Shown here in pieces: positions 23,950-33,480 of a stretch of DNA of 64,000 nucleotides (positions are counted from its first letter, which is position 1; each line of letters starts with the position of its first letter). Below the pieces are notes generated by a model that was given only the letters and a program-made list of their open reading frames with translations, searched no databases and was not told the DNA's origin. The stretch covers positions 1 to 64,000 of the forward strand of contig JAKSZP010012178.1 of the NCBI GenBank assembly GCA_022478985.1, in the 5' to 3' direction. The stretch comes from Massospora cicadina. Its lineage: Eukaryota; Entomophthoromycota; Entomophthoromycetes; Entomophthorales; Entomophthoraceae. The position numbers and the translations under genes are program-made.

Positions 23950-24620
23950 AAATTTGCTGAACAGAATGAGACCAATCTAATAATCAAAAGCAGCTGAAGC
24001 AGTAGTGGAAGATGAAATCAGCAAACTAATGAAGCATGGGCTTCTAGTTCTGTCATCAAGTCCACGGGCAAGTCCAATTTTAATTGTGAAGAAAAAGGAT
24101 GGCTTTAAAATGGGTGGTGATTGACTACAGAAAGCTGAATAAAATTATGAAGAAGGATTCATCTCCCCTACCAAGAATTGATGATGCGCTATATTGATTG
24201 GGAGAAGTGAAGTTTTTCTCCATGATAGATATGATCTCGGGATATTGGCAGATCAACTTGCTAAAAGAAGATCAGGAAAAATTTGCGATTATTACCGTGC
24301 AGGGGCTATACCAACTGATAAGGATGCCCCAGGGTCTATGTATTGCGCCTACAATGGTCCAGAGGGCCATGGAAGCCATACTTAGCGACTTGAAGTTTTC
24401 ATGCATCCTGGTATACTTGGATGGTATAAATGTGTTCAGTAGGACGTTTACTAATCACCTACACCACAAGGAAGAAGTAATCAAGTGACTGTCAGCAGCT
24501 AACCTGAATATTAAGCCAAGGAAGTGTCACTTCTTTAAGAAATAGTTGGAATATATGGGATTTGTAATCAACTCCAGTGGATTGCAGCTGCAACCCTAGA
24601 AGATAGAAGCCATAGAGCTT
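23950..24620 (+). pseudogene. Gypsy-A reverse transcriptase
   Basis: Contains SPRASPILIVKKKDGF, then after a +1 slip VVIDYRKLNKIMKKDS. FFSMIDMISGYWQINL follows (first catalytic Asp), then LYQLIRMPQGLCIAPTMVQR and CILVYLDGINVFSRTF, where the Y-x-D-D motif is YLDG, missing its last Asp. Thumb sequence LNIKPRKCHFFKK and LEYMGFVI follows. In-frame stops replace expected Gln or Arg codons (TAG before LEYMGF, TGA before LGEVKFF). The lineage looks like metazoan/fungal gypsy without chromodomain. Confidence 0.9.
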
Positions 24621-24789
24621 GGGATAATCAGATACTACAGAAGATTTATTTCAGGACTTTGCCTGAATAGCTGAGCCCTTATTCCATTTTTGAAGGATCC
24701 AAAAAAGGTTTGTATGTAATGAAGAAGCCCAGGAATCCTTCTATAAGCTCCTCTGGTAATTAATAGATTCTTCAATTCTAAAAATATCC

Positions 24790-24893
24790 AAATTTCAATC
24801 GGGAGTTTATTATTCAAACTGATGCTTCATTGATAGCAATTGGTGCCATATTAAGCCAAGTAGACAAACTTGGGGCAAACATCTGGTGGCATA
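24790..24893 (+). pseudogene. Gypsy-A RNase H, part before the mariner
   Basis: Reads REFIIQTDASLIAIGAILSQ (near 24800-24862) by shifting frame once. This is the RNase H start with the catalytic Asp in Q-T-D-A-S. The line ends LVAY at 24881-24893, where the mariner sits in the codon for the next residue. The domain resumes at 26206 as YVSKTLSAAERNY. Confidence 0.85.
24892..24893 (+). repeat. TA target duplication, left
   Basis: The TA at 24892-24893 and the TA at 26206-26207 flank the mariner inverted repeats. Mariner/Tc1 transposases always duplicate TA. Collapsing the element onto a single TA restores an uninterrupted codon (TAT) in the Gypsy-A RNase H frame. Confidence 0.85.
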
Positions 24894-26205
24894 CATACTG
24901 CATTCAAAAAGTTCTGGGACTAACGCTATTAAGGACACAACTTTTCAGATAAATAAAATTTTATTATTTATTATTCAACATACATCCCTTCCCTCTCTAT
25001 ACAGATTTTAGATCGCTCATACAATCATTGAAAGGCATGCGCATAGTTCTCCTTTGAAATCGTGTTTAAAACAGCTGTCACATTCTTCTGAATTGTCTCT
25101 ACATTATCAAAACGCTGCCTCTTCAGTGCCACCTTCAGCTTAGGAAACAGAAAGAAGTCAGCCGGAGCCAAATCTGGTGAGTAGGGTGGATGGTTAATCA
25201 CTGTGACTGATTTTCCAGCGAGAAACTGTGAGACAATTAATGATGAGTGGACTGGAGCATTGTCATGCAGAAGAAACCACTCCCCTGATCGGTACATTTC
25301 TGGCCTAACCCTGCAAATTCTTTTCAAAAGGCGATCAAGTACCTCTTTGTAAAATGGTCCAGTTACAGTTTGGCCGGGTGGCAAGAATTCTTTGTGGATC
25401 AGTCCCCTTGAGTCAAAAAAAATGTGATCAGCATTGTTTTCACTTTTGCTTTTGTGGCCCTCACTTTCATGGGTCTTCCATCTCCTGGATCGCGCCATTC
25501 AGCTGTTTGACGTTTGGTAGATGGGTCATACTGGAAACACCATGATTCGTCACCTGTGACAATGTTCTGTAAGAAATTCCGGTTGTCATTGGCCCATTCA
25601 ATGAGACTTTGTGACGCTTCCACACGTTGTTCTTTTTGCTCTGCTGTTAACAATTGTGGAATGAACCTGGCACACAGTTTCCGTTTGCCGAGTACATCAT
25701 GCATGATAGTATAAATACTACCCACACTGATGCCGATCTCTTCTGATAAAATCTGGACGCTCAGCTGATGGTTGACAGACAGTGTGGCACAGACACGCTT
25801 GACATTCTTGTCAGTCACGCTTGTGGAGGGGCGCCCATCTCTTGGATCATCTTCTAGAGACTCACGACCATTTTTAAAACGTGCATACCACTCAAACACT
25901 TTGCTACAACTTAAACAATGTTTTCCATATGCAAGTTGCATCATCAAAAACGTTTCTGTCACACTTTTTCCACATTAAAAAAAATTTAATTGTAGCTCTT
26001 TGCTTCATCTCGAAAATTATAATAACAAGGAAAAAACAGATAAACTTAACAGTGTCGCTGTTTACTATGGAATGAGTCCTCAACAATGCAATTGTCACAG
26101 GAAGTGGGTGAAGGTTGTCACATAGTTTTCCAGCTGTGACACAGAGATAGCTCCATCTGTATGTCTATAGCAGCATCAGTCCCAAGACTTTTTGAATGCA
26201 CTGTG
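24894..26205 (-). mobile_element. Mariner DNA transposon (1312 bp)
   Basis: Complete element with 28-bp terminal inverted repeats (24894-24921 and 26178-26205) matching at 24 of 28 positions. The shared core is TGCATTCAAAAAGT. It is flanked by TA duplications and lies inside Gypsy-A RNase H. The transposase is on the minus strand. Length is typical for mariner (about 1.3 kb). The transposase is of the D,D34D type common in insects and other animals, so its presence either marks an animal host or points to horizontal acquisition. Confidence 0.95.
25025..26008 (-). pseudogene. Mariner transposase (two frameshifts)
   Basis: Cut-and-paste transposase, about 327 codons against the usual 330-350. 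The likely start is ATG at 26008 (MKQRATIKFF), the conserved N-terminus of this group. A first slip lies near the A-run around 25970. The frame then reads TETFLMMQLAYGKHC and SKVFEWYARFKNGRESLEDD (HTH region), followed by RPSTS. The first catalytic Asp is in VTGDESWCFQYD. A second slip lies in an 8-T run near 25425. The rest has HDNAPVHSS (second Asp) and YSPDLAPADFFLFPKLK (third Asp), with exactly 34 residues between these two: D34D. Both breaks are in homopolymers, so the copy is young. No activity is expected as sequenced. Confidence 0.93.
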
Positions 26206-26667
26206 TATGTGAGCAAAACACTCTCAGCCGCTGAAAGGAATTACACCGTGAATGAGTGTGAATGCCTTGCAGTCATTTATGCATGTAAGCAGTTCTGGGT
26301 GTACATCCATGGAACTCACTTTAAACTGGTGATGGACCACTCTTTGTTGCGTTGGCTTCACAATTTGAGAGATCCAGAAGGACGAAAGGCCCAATGTGCA
26401 CTTAAGCTACAGGCTTATGATTATGAGATTGTCCACCAAGTGGGGGCTTCTCACCAGAATGCTGATGGCTTATCATGGTTACCAATGGTCCAGATGGTAT
26501 ACCCACTGGTGGATGAGCTATTCCAGAGAATGGTAATAGAGAAATTGGGAATGAGCCCCGAGAAATCCAAGGTGCACTTCAGAAAGCAATGGAAAACACT
26601 GAGACCATGGATGGACAAGTGTTTAAGACGATCAAAGGGAAGAAGTTATTATTCCCAAAGCTTTTAG
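26206..26667 (+). pseudogene. Gypsy-A RNase H, part after the mariner
   Basis: Reads YVSKTLSAAERNYTVNECE and CLAVIYACKQFWVYIHG, with the second catalytic Glu in the E-C-L-A block. FKLVMDHSLLRWLHNLRD follows, with the D-H-x-x-L motif. YEIVHQVGASHQNADGLSWL is the H-x-x-x-x-N-x-x-A-D-x-L-S end. This half is intact over about 110 codons. The frame then passes through linker sequence to the integrase zinc-binding domain. Confidence 0.9.
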
Positions 26668-27520
26668 AAAGAGCAGCTATCTACAAGCCGCTCATAAGGT
26701 TGTCAGGCATGGAGTCCTGAGGAAAACAACCAATCATATTTGCCAGTACTATTACTGGGAATCCATCAACTACAATGTCGCGGATTATTTAGCTTGTTGT
26801 GTGGAGTGCCAGCTGTACAAGCCACATAAGAATACAACTGGATACTGACTGGTCCGCCCTGGATTTGCCTGGCATACGGTGTCCATTTAGTTGATGGGAC
26901 CGCTGATGATGAGCACAGGGGGAGTCAAGTACATTATAGTTGCCATCGACCATCTGATGAGATGGGTCGAGATAAAGGCCCTAAAAAAAGTAGATGCTAC
27001 CAGCACCGCGAGGTTCATCCTGGATCAAGTATTATATTGACATGAATGTATGCAGGTCCTGCTTAGCGATAATGGGACCAACTTCACGTCTCATTTGATC
27101 TGAGATTAAATGAGATAATGGGGATCAGAATATCATGTCAGTACCCTACCAGCTGGAGATTAATGAACTGGTAGAACGGGTGAATGGAACGCTGGCCACG
27201 ACGCTGAGGAAGCTGGTTGCAGGAAGAATTTCCAATTGGGAAATGTACCTGAGATCTTTGATGTTTGCCTACAAAATCAGTCACCATATGGCGGCAGGAA
27301 AAACGCCATTTGAGCTGTTATATGAGAGGAAGGCCGCGTTGCCACTGATTTTATATTTGGTGGTGGAGCCAACGTTGAGGATAAGTGCCAAACAGTACTT
27401 GAACCGACTGACAGATATCCTGATTGATATGCAATCACAAGCATTTGAGACTACATTGAAGAAAAGGATATGAGTGAAATCAACGGATGATAAGAACAGT
27501 CTGGCCTTAGCCAAATATTG
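26668..27520 (+). pseudogene. Gypsy-A integrase
   Basis: N-terminal zinc domain remnant: HICQYYYW...CCVECQLYKPHK (26735-26830), matching the H-x-x-C...C-x-x-C arrangement. The core reads VKYIIVAIDHLMRWVEIKAL, then VLLSDNGTNFTS with the second catalytic Asp in S-D-N-G-T-N-F. The last part (27135-27473) has LEINELVERVNGTLATTLRK, where the catalytic Glu falls in the E-R-V-N-G-T block, and SHHMAAGKTPFELLY. Stops and a frameshift near 27100 break it. It belongs to the D-D-35-E retroviral integrase family. Confidence 0.88.
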
Positions 27521-27534
27521 AATATTGGAAAAAG

Positions 27535-27738
27535 TTGCCTATTGCAGTATTCATGGTTTTGGAAGAAGAAACAAAAACAAATGCGTTGTGGTTAGTTCCA
27601 TTTGAAGTTATTGCCAAGACGGCAACTGATGCCTACTCCATCAAGAACCTCTTGGATGGAAGAGTTGTAAATCGAGTCCATGCTAAGTATATGAAGCAAT
27701 GGATTGATGATAAAATTAAAGAATTTCTGAAGGACTGA
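27535..27738 (+). pseudogene. Gypsy-A post-integrase GPY/F-like tail
   Basis: A 67-codon frame containing LVPFEVIAKTATDAYSIKNL followed by LDGRVVNRVHAKYMKQW. It corresponds to the G-P-Y/F module at the integrase C-terminus of many gypsy elements, where G-P-F/Y-x-V is followed by Y-x-L and V-H-x-x-x-L-K. Here the Gly is Val. It ends at a stop at 27738 with no chromodomain, which separates Gypsy-A from Chromo-1 and Chromo-2. Confidence 0.8.
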
Positions 27739-27775
27739 TGATCCATTAAGTTTGTCATGTCCTGATGATTAGGTC

Positions 27776-27840
27776 AAGTCTAAAAAAGGACCTCTGAACC
27801 AATCTAGATGGTTAAGTCTGAGAAAAGGACCTCTGAACCA
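27776..27840 (+). repeat. Short tandem duplication after Gypsy-A pol
   Basis: AAGTCT-x-A-x-AAAGGACCTCTGAACCA occurs twice (27776-27801 and 27814-27840), separated by 12 bases. It lies just past the pol stop in the pol to antisense-region spacer. 27841-28077 is A-rich with T runs and holds no ORF. Confidence 0.8.
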
Positions 27841-28507
27841 TAGAAAACTGGCAGGTTTAAGTACCCAGAACCCAGTTTAGGAGAAAATTAAAAGATGGAC
27901 TGCTGAACTGAAACAAGGTTAGGTCCCATGGAAAAAAAGAAGAATAAAAATAAAAAATTGATAAAAGATATTGGGAAAAAAAGATTATAAACTGCTTAGA
28001 AAAAACTGTTATAGTTTTCAAAATTTTTGTTTTTTTTAATTTACCTCAATATGGGGATGATTCCGCCTATGTCACCTCTAAGGAGAGGGAAGATGGATTG
28101 TGGTAGGAATGAACAGCCCATTGAAATTGATGTGAGATCGGATGCTAGTGAGGGCTAGACCTACACAAAACCACGTTCTTTGAGTGGATGCAGAGCCCTG
28201 CAAGAAAGTGAATAGGGGAAGGGAAATTGAAATGTCAGATGAAGCCAATTGAAAAACCCTGGAGTGGGGAGGAAAGCAACAGTATAATAAGAGGAAGTCA
28301 CTGAATAACCCCAAGTAATCCTGATATGGTACCAGATCTGGAAGATTAGTCTTGAGTGCCTGAAGAAGGTCTTCATCAAGAACACCAGACATACGGGCTG
28401 GCGGCGAACAAGGGACGCTTGATAAGGTTGCCAAATCATGCCCCCTTCTGAAGCCATCAGCGGAAGATACTTATGGGAAGCACCAGCGAAGAGATAGTCA
28501 TGCAGGG

Positions 28508-28528
28508 GACCATCTAGTACTAAAAAAA
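28508..28528 (+). mobile_element. 21-bp LINE-1 tail insertion
   Basis: GACCATCTAGTACTA followed by six more A residues, flanked by perfect 17-bp duplications GAGATAGTCATGCAGGG (28491-28507 and 28529-28545). The insert equals the 3' end of LINE-1 (37048-37066, GACCATATAGTACTA then A's) except for one base. It is an extremely 5'-truncated LINE copy inside the antisense region of Gypsy-A. Confidence 0.9.
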
Positions 28529-29812
28529 GAGATAGTCATGCAGGGAGAAAATGGCATCCTACAAGTGACATCTATGGGCTTCTCAGAATCAGAAGCTGAA
28601 GGATTAGTGAAACCTGAGAGAAGCTGGAAGCTTCGTGGACCAACTTCAAAGAACTTGGCCAACAAACTGAAGAGCATAAGCGGTGGTATCTCAATCAAGG
28701 ATGTTCTCTAGATCAGAGGAATTCAGCACTAAGGACAAAGCCTTGGTGACTTGGGCCCAGAGTTCAGCGTAGGGGAGCTCAAAAATGAATACTGTTACTG
28801 ATGGTGAGCTCAGTAGCCAGGACAGTGGGTTTGTAGTATTGTCCAAGTCGAAAGAGGGACTCAGGAAGCAGGTCCAACCTGGCAAGGAAAGAGCGATCAA
28901 GAGCAAATGGCATAATCTCTGGATCATCCATGATGATGGCTGGTGCATTTGCAAAATAGGTCAAATCTAGGAGAGTTTCAAAATTCAACTCTGGAATTGA
29001 CAACAGAGGAAGAATTAGCTGAGAGTCGTTCAAAATGCTTATAATCCTGGTTTTGGAGTTATTGGTTACCATTTCCAGTAATTTGATGGAAGGACTAACT
29101 GCTGGCGCCAGACTAGGTGTATGAGTCCTGGAAGGACCATAGAAGAGGTTCCGTCGTGCATCCTGACTCATCTGCTGGAAGAGCTGGAGGTTATGATCAG
29201 ACAAAATATTTAGGAGCTGCTGGTATTGTAACTCATAATTTGACATATGGGCTGGATGAGAGGGGGATGTCAGACTTATATGGAAGTTGACATTATGCAC
29301 TCTACAATCCTTTAAGCTCCAATTTTGGAAAAACAATCTTAAATTAATGGGATAAGCTCTTCAAGAGAAGATTTAGGAATGACTTGAGCCACGAGATTAT
29401 GAGAGAAATAACAAGGGTGAACATAAATAAGTATTCTTAATTGAGCCATGAAACAAACATTGATGGCAAGAGTCTCCTGTCTAGGACGAGGAGAAAATCA
29501 GGAAATTGAGAACCCTGGACCAAGAATCCTGAATATGACAGCAGGTCATATGCCCTGAAGGAGGGAAACCCAGATCCCAGGACTAATATTGTCACAAGTA
29601 AATTGATCAGCCTATCACAACAGTAGATTGTGGGGACCGTGCTCTGAGTAGGTGGTAGCAAGAAGGAAGAGGAAGAGCACCGCATGCTGAAGGTTGTCCC
29701 AAACAGCGTTGAGTACTGATGATCATACTCCACTTGAGCCAGTTAGGTATTTGATTGAGTATCCAAAGTGGTGTGCTCATGCCTAAGTCCTTTTCTCGCT
29801 GGAAATCTAGGT

Positions 29813-29825
29813 AAGAGGGGGGATG
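29813..29825 (+). promoter_or_regulatory. Polypurine tract of Gypsy-A
   Basis: AAGAGGGGGGATG directly before the 3' LTR start TGTTGGG. It is the plus-strand DNA primer site for LTR retrotransposons. It resembles the Gypsy-B tract (GAGGGGGGTGA on the minus strand). Confidence 0.8.
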
Positions 29826-31738
29826 TGTTGGGATTTTGGCCATATTATCAGCCTGCTAGATTACCAGGATTGCAATGGGATATTTCCCTAAGGCGAAGTA
29901 AATTGAAATTGGTTGGCTCGAGTTTTGGAGTAACTACATTTGGGGGATTTTGGGATATTTGCCTGTTCATATCTGTTGAGGATCTGTGGGAAACCAGCTC
30001 AATTGTGCTCGCTGGTGCTTTTGCCAGCTGGTTTCCACAAAAAAAATAATAAAAATAAAAATTTAAAATAAAAGCTAGTAAAAATGGGTATTTTTAGGTT
30101 TTTAATGCACGCAATAAAGGGAAAAATGATGATCCTTGACCTTCTAACTATCTAGTATTTGAAGTAATTTTAAAGGTCATGGGGGAATTTGGGAATATGT
30201 TTAGAATAGCCTGAATGAGTCCAAATTAGGAAATATGCAGGAACAATGTATCATAGTCTGGGAACTCGCATCAGGGCAGTGGAATGAAAGAAGTGGAATT
30301 CTGATTGGCCCAAATGTACCCATGAGGTAACGTTTTTATAAATTTAAGCCAATCACCACCTGAGAAATTTTTTTCACCTTGGGGGACCCCCGCCAAGCCT
30401 ATAAAAGGGGGGTCCCCACGCAGGTGCGTTAGAGGACTTCTTTGGGGCCATTGGAGTGCCTTCCAATAATTCCAAGGTCCATGGTGAGGTCAGAGTAATC
30501 TGACTAGCTGATTTTAATACTAGTGCCCGTACAGGTTTTGAACTGGTGTTTCCCTATTAATGGGGTTCCACCAAGAATTGGTCAAGGACTTTTGGCTATT
30601 TTCTCAACTTTTTTATTATTCTTCTTCTTAATAAACGAGCTCTTAACAACATCAGAATATTGCGAATGGCTGACATTTCCCTTTTTTGGTAGAACTTGAC
30701 CTACAGCATTCTTATCTTTAGTCTGCAAAGGTAAATGTCCAACAGGATCAATCCGGATGAACTTATTAAGATCTCATCAGGCAGAGTTGTTGGTGAAATA
30801 GGGTCATCTGATGGGTGATTCACTATCAGGTGTACTGATTAGGATCAGTCAGGTTTCATCACCAACTGATTGGGAATGAATAGCAAGTTGTGAGGCGAGT
30901 GATTATGCCTACAACTAGTAAATTGATCGGTTGGTGTTTGACCTGCCTTAATGGGTAATAAGTCCCATTACCTTTTTAGGTCGCTAGCCAAGTATGGTTG
31001 GTTTGTTTGGATCAAGAGTAAAACTTTAGGGACACGTTTTCTGACTTTTTCCATTTAGGTCTCAAAGATGTCTAATGACGGAATCCTAGCCAGTATGGGG
31101 AAGACCCTCACTGCTGAGACAAGGATGGGTGATTCAATGACAATGGCTGCCATTTCATTGAAAAGGTGTCAACTGAGGTTTAGGCAACTGAATCCCCACT
31201 ATAAATTCCCTCGAATTAGCTCCTTTTAGAAAACCAGAGTTTATAACAGAGTTATATAGTTCTATAGTGTTTCATCTGGTATAAAGTTTAAGTAGTAAAC
31301 TATCATCAGCTTTTCATTGTGCTATTCTTCCCAAGGATATTATTGCTGTGTATGATAATTGGGAGACTCTTAGTGAAAAGAGTAAAGATCTAAGCGAGGA
31401 TCTAGAGAAGAAGTAGACACAATTGGGGATTGCTGCCAACTGTGTATTGGACCAAAGAGACTGTCACCAGGGAATCTCAGAGAAGATTGGGTTGGACAGA
31501 ATGAGGGAACAAATCCCTAGATCATGACATCTCAAGTATTGCAATCAGGAATACTAGCTGAGCGTTGGGCCAAGATTTAAGAATTCACACTCAACTATGG
31601 ATAATACTCATCATACTATTATCAAATGATAATATAATATACTTTACAACGCATACAAAGTGCACAAGAAACCAAACCTGTGCAGTAAAGGATTACTAGG
31701 ATTGTTTTCTGATAATAACCCCCAAGTAAATTTTTACA
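29826..31738 (+). repeat. 3' LTR of Gypsy-A, interrupted by a solo LTR
   Basis: Starts TGTTGGGATTTT, ends TTTTTACA, followed by GACCC. Pieces 29826-29984 and 30750-31738 align with the 5' LTR. The core from about 30855 to 31625 is nearly identical to 20355-21125, whereas the outer parts differ at perhaps one base in six. One core difference is a TCA in place of the 5' LTR's TAA, which keeps the LTR-internal reading frame open for longer (about 31080-31230). Confidence 0.9.
29980..30749 (+). mobile_element. Solo LTR of a Gypsy-B-like family with 5-bp duplication
   Basis: LTR 29985-30744 (760 bp, TGTGGGAAACC...GTCCAACA) flanked by perfect GGATC duplications (29980-29984, 30745-30749). It shares with the Gypsy-B LTRs the start TGTGGGAA, the CCTATAAAAGG block followed by GGTCCCCAC (30399-30419), the block GGGGTTCCACCAA, and the CA end. 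No internal sequence remains, so it arose by LTR-LTR recombination. The first 55 bp contain an inverted repeat (TGTGGGAAACCAGCT at 29985 against AGCTGGTTTCCACA at 30026-30039). Confidence 0.92.
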
Positions 31739-31743
31739 GACCC

Positions 31744-33480
31744 TAGTGTCCATGCTCACCACGCTGCTCCCCATTCTTGTTGGCTGGGGATACTGTATGC
31801 AAGACCTGTTGTATATCCCCATTTGCCGCCGCTCTCTGGCGGAAAGATGTGTCTATGACGTTATATATCTTGTCTCCCGCTAGGAGAGGTTTTGTAACCT
31901 CTCCACTTGATCAATAATTAGTGGTCCCACGGCAAATCCTGGCTCCACCATCATGCCTTATGAGTCTCCTGTCTCTGAATCCTTGGGGCCTTCAGAGGCT
32001 GTTATCTGGTTGTTTGTTGGGCTTTAGTTATGGCGGCTACCAGCCATCATACTTTGTTTGCATACCTCCCACCCATTTACATGTTGCTTAGACATCAATG
32101 CCCTTGGCATTCTGGTTTGACTTATAGATGCTCGCACATCCCAACTGTCAGGAATTTCAATTTTATCAGCCAGTTCTGTGACACAACCCTCTCCTATGAA
32201 ACTCGCCTTTACTGTGGGCATAATCCCATTGAATAATACATATAGGATTACTTCTCATACTTTGCAGCAATTAAAAAACATTCAATCAACACAATATTCA
32301 TGAATTGGTGAAGGGACACTACACGATGTGTGATTCACTAAAGCTTCCATGCTGATCATGCTGCCACCCTTCAGGTCGTTATTATGAGTTAATCTCTCCC
32401 ATCTCCTGAACACAAACGTACCTTGAGAAAATCTCATGGTCACATTTTCCAACCTCCCAATGACTATTGATCCTAAATCTTATATTTTGACTAATCGTGG
32501 TTTAATTAAATTTGGTTACATACTCACAGTAGATATTAGTGCCAACTCCTACTATTCTCCCAATTAAAGAGCCCACCTAGAAAGGGCGTCATTTATTCCC
32601 TTACCCTCAAAGGCTCGCAGTATAGAGGTAATTCCTCCTGTGGCAACGATTGGGACATGCATATAAACATCCTTGTTGACCCAGACCAAGCGCGCCCTCA
32701 TTGTTCATGGTGTAGCGCCCTTGGAAACCTGTATAATGGTTGCAATTCTCGAAAACAGCCCTTTCATCCACCACTCAGAGGACTAACCAGGCCAAAGACG
32801 TCTCCACGTGGCTTCAGAAGAAAGTCCACACCCCACACAATGATTCCCTTTCTCAGATCTTACCCTTGAAGCTCTTCGTTGTGCAGTTGAAACTTCAATG
32901 TTTACAGTAGGTTCACATATGCTTGGGTAAGCCCCTCTCCCAGTGTGTACAACCTTCATTCTTCCGGAGTCAATACCCTCTCTTGCCAAGCGTAAGGCAT
33001 CCAACACAAGGCGACAATCATCAGCCAACACCACCCAGCACTATAACGCACCCCATAAGTCTCCACTAACACTCACCTGCATCAAACATGAGCTTATAAT
33101 GAAGCTCAGCCCACCAAAGAAGCCTACAATCTACAACCTGTAGTAGACGTAAAACGTCAAAAAGCCCTACTACAACTACACCCCAAATCTTGCTAAGCTC
33201 TCTTTGCAGTGTTGGAAGATGATAGTATGGACTCAGATTCATCTAATGGGACACTTCCAAGATAACCATTGAGCAACCTCAGGAACCTCCCCTGCAACGT
33301 AGCAGTGGAGCATCCTTGACTGGCTCACAAATCCTCCGCCACCCCTCCACCAGACACCCTCTAACCACCCCGGCGCTTTACTAAGCTCACTGAAAAGAGT
33401 CGTTAATCCAAGGGACTCAAACTAGCCACCTTCCAGCAGCAGGTTGAAGAGCTGTCAGCCCTTAGGATGCGGAGGGGACC
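31744..33480 (+). pseudogene. LINE-1, region resuming after Gypsy-A (ORF1 end / linker)
   Basis: Continuation of LINE-1 after the Gypsy-A insertion. Plus-strand frames at 32030-32236, 32657-32869 and 32943-33143 are short and broken. Fragments such as YCGHN near 32214 and a Lys/Arg/Ser-rich stretch at 32950-33130 would fit the basic, Cys-containing end of a LINE ORF1, but the motif is too incomplete to be sure. No host gene is apparent. Confidence 0.4.

Larger units (their letters stand above)
28078..29843 (-). pseudogene. Antisense coding-like region in Gypsy-A
   Basis: A chain of minus-strand frames fills the space between integrase and the 3' LTR: 29607-29843, 29437-29733, 28779-29336 (185 codons), 28691-28954, 28161-28457 and 28078-28434. 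The largest reads MSNYELQYQQLLNILSDHNL, then a Leu/Ile-rich helical stretch (ILNDSQLILPLLSIPELNF). No known domain is recognised. No comparable plus-strand frame exists here. Some plant Ty3 elements carry an antisense gene at the same position, so a lineage-specific accessory gene is possible. A captured host gene or a further insertion are alternatives. It is decayed by several frameshifts and one LINE-tail insertion. Confidence 0.5.
20090..31738 (+). mobile_element. Gypsy-A: full-length Ty3/gypsy retrotransposon
   Basis: Bounded by LTRs 20090-21237 and 29826-31738. The 3' LTR is longer only because it holds a 760-bp solo LTR plus 5-bp duplication. Removing these leaves 1148 bp, exactly the length of the 5' LTR. 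PBS at 21241-21258, PPT at 29813-29825. Order on the plus strand is gag, protease, RT, RNase H (split by a mariner), integrase, GPY/F-like tail, then an antisense coding-like block before the 3' LTR. Without the secondary insertions it would be about 9.57 kb. Many stops and frameshifts make it defective. Confidence 0.92.

Noticed and set aside
25354..26075. Plus-strand ORFs of 63-68 codons in the mariner
   Set aside because: Shadow frames of the minus-strand transposase.
23950..27500. Reassigned stop codons (alternative genetic code)
   Set aside because: TAA, TAG and TGA all interrupt pol genes, frameshifts are equally frequent, and the Cys-rich ORF ends normally. Ordinary decay explains it.
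32618..32627. TATAGAGGTA as 5' target duplication of the LINE ending at 37066
   Set aside because: Only eight bases match the 3' flank, and the LINE continues upstream across Gypsy-A, so this is internal sequence.
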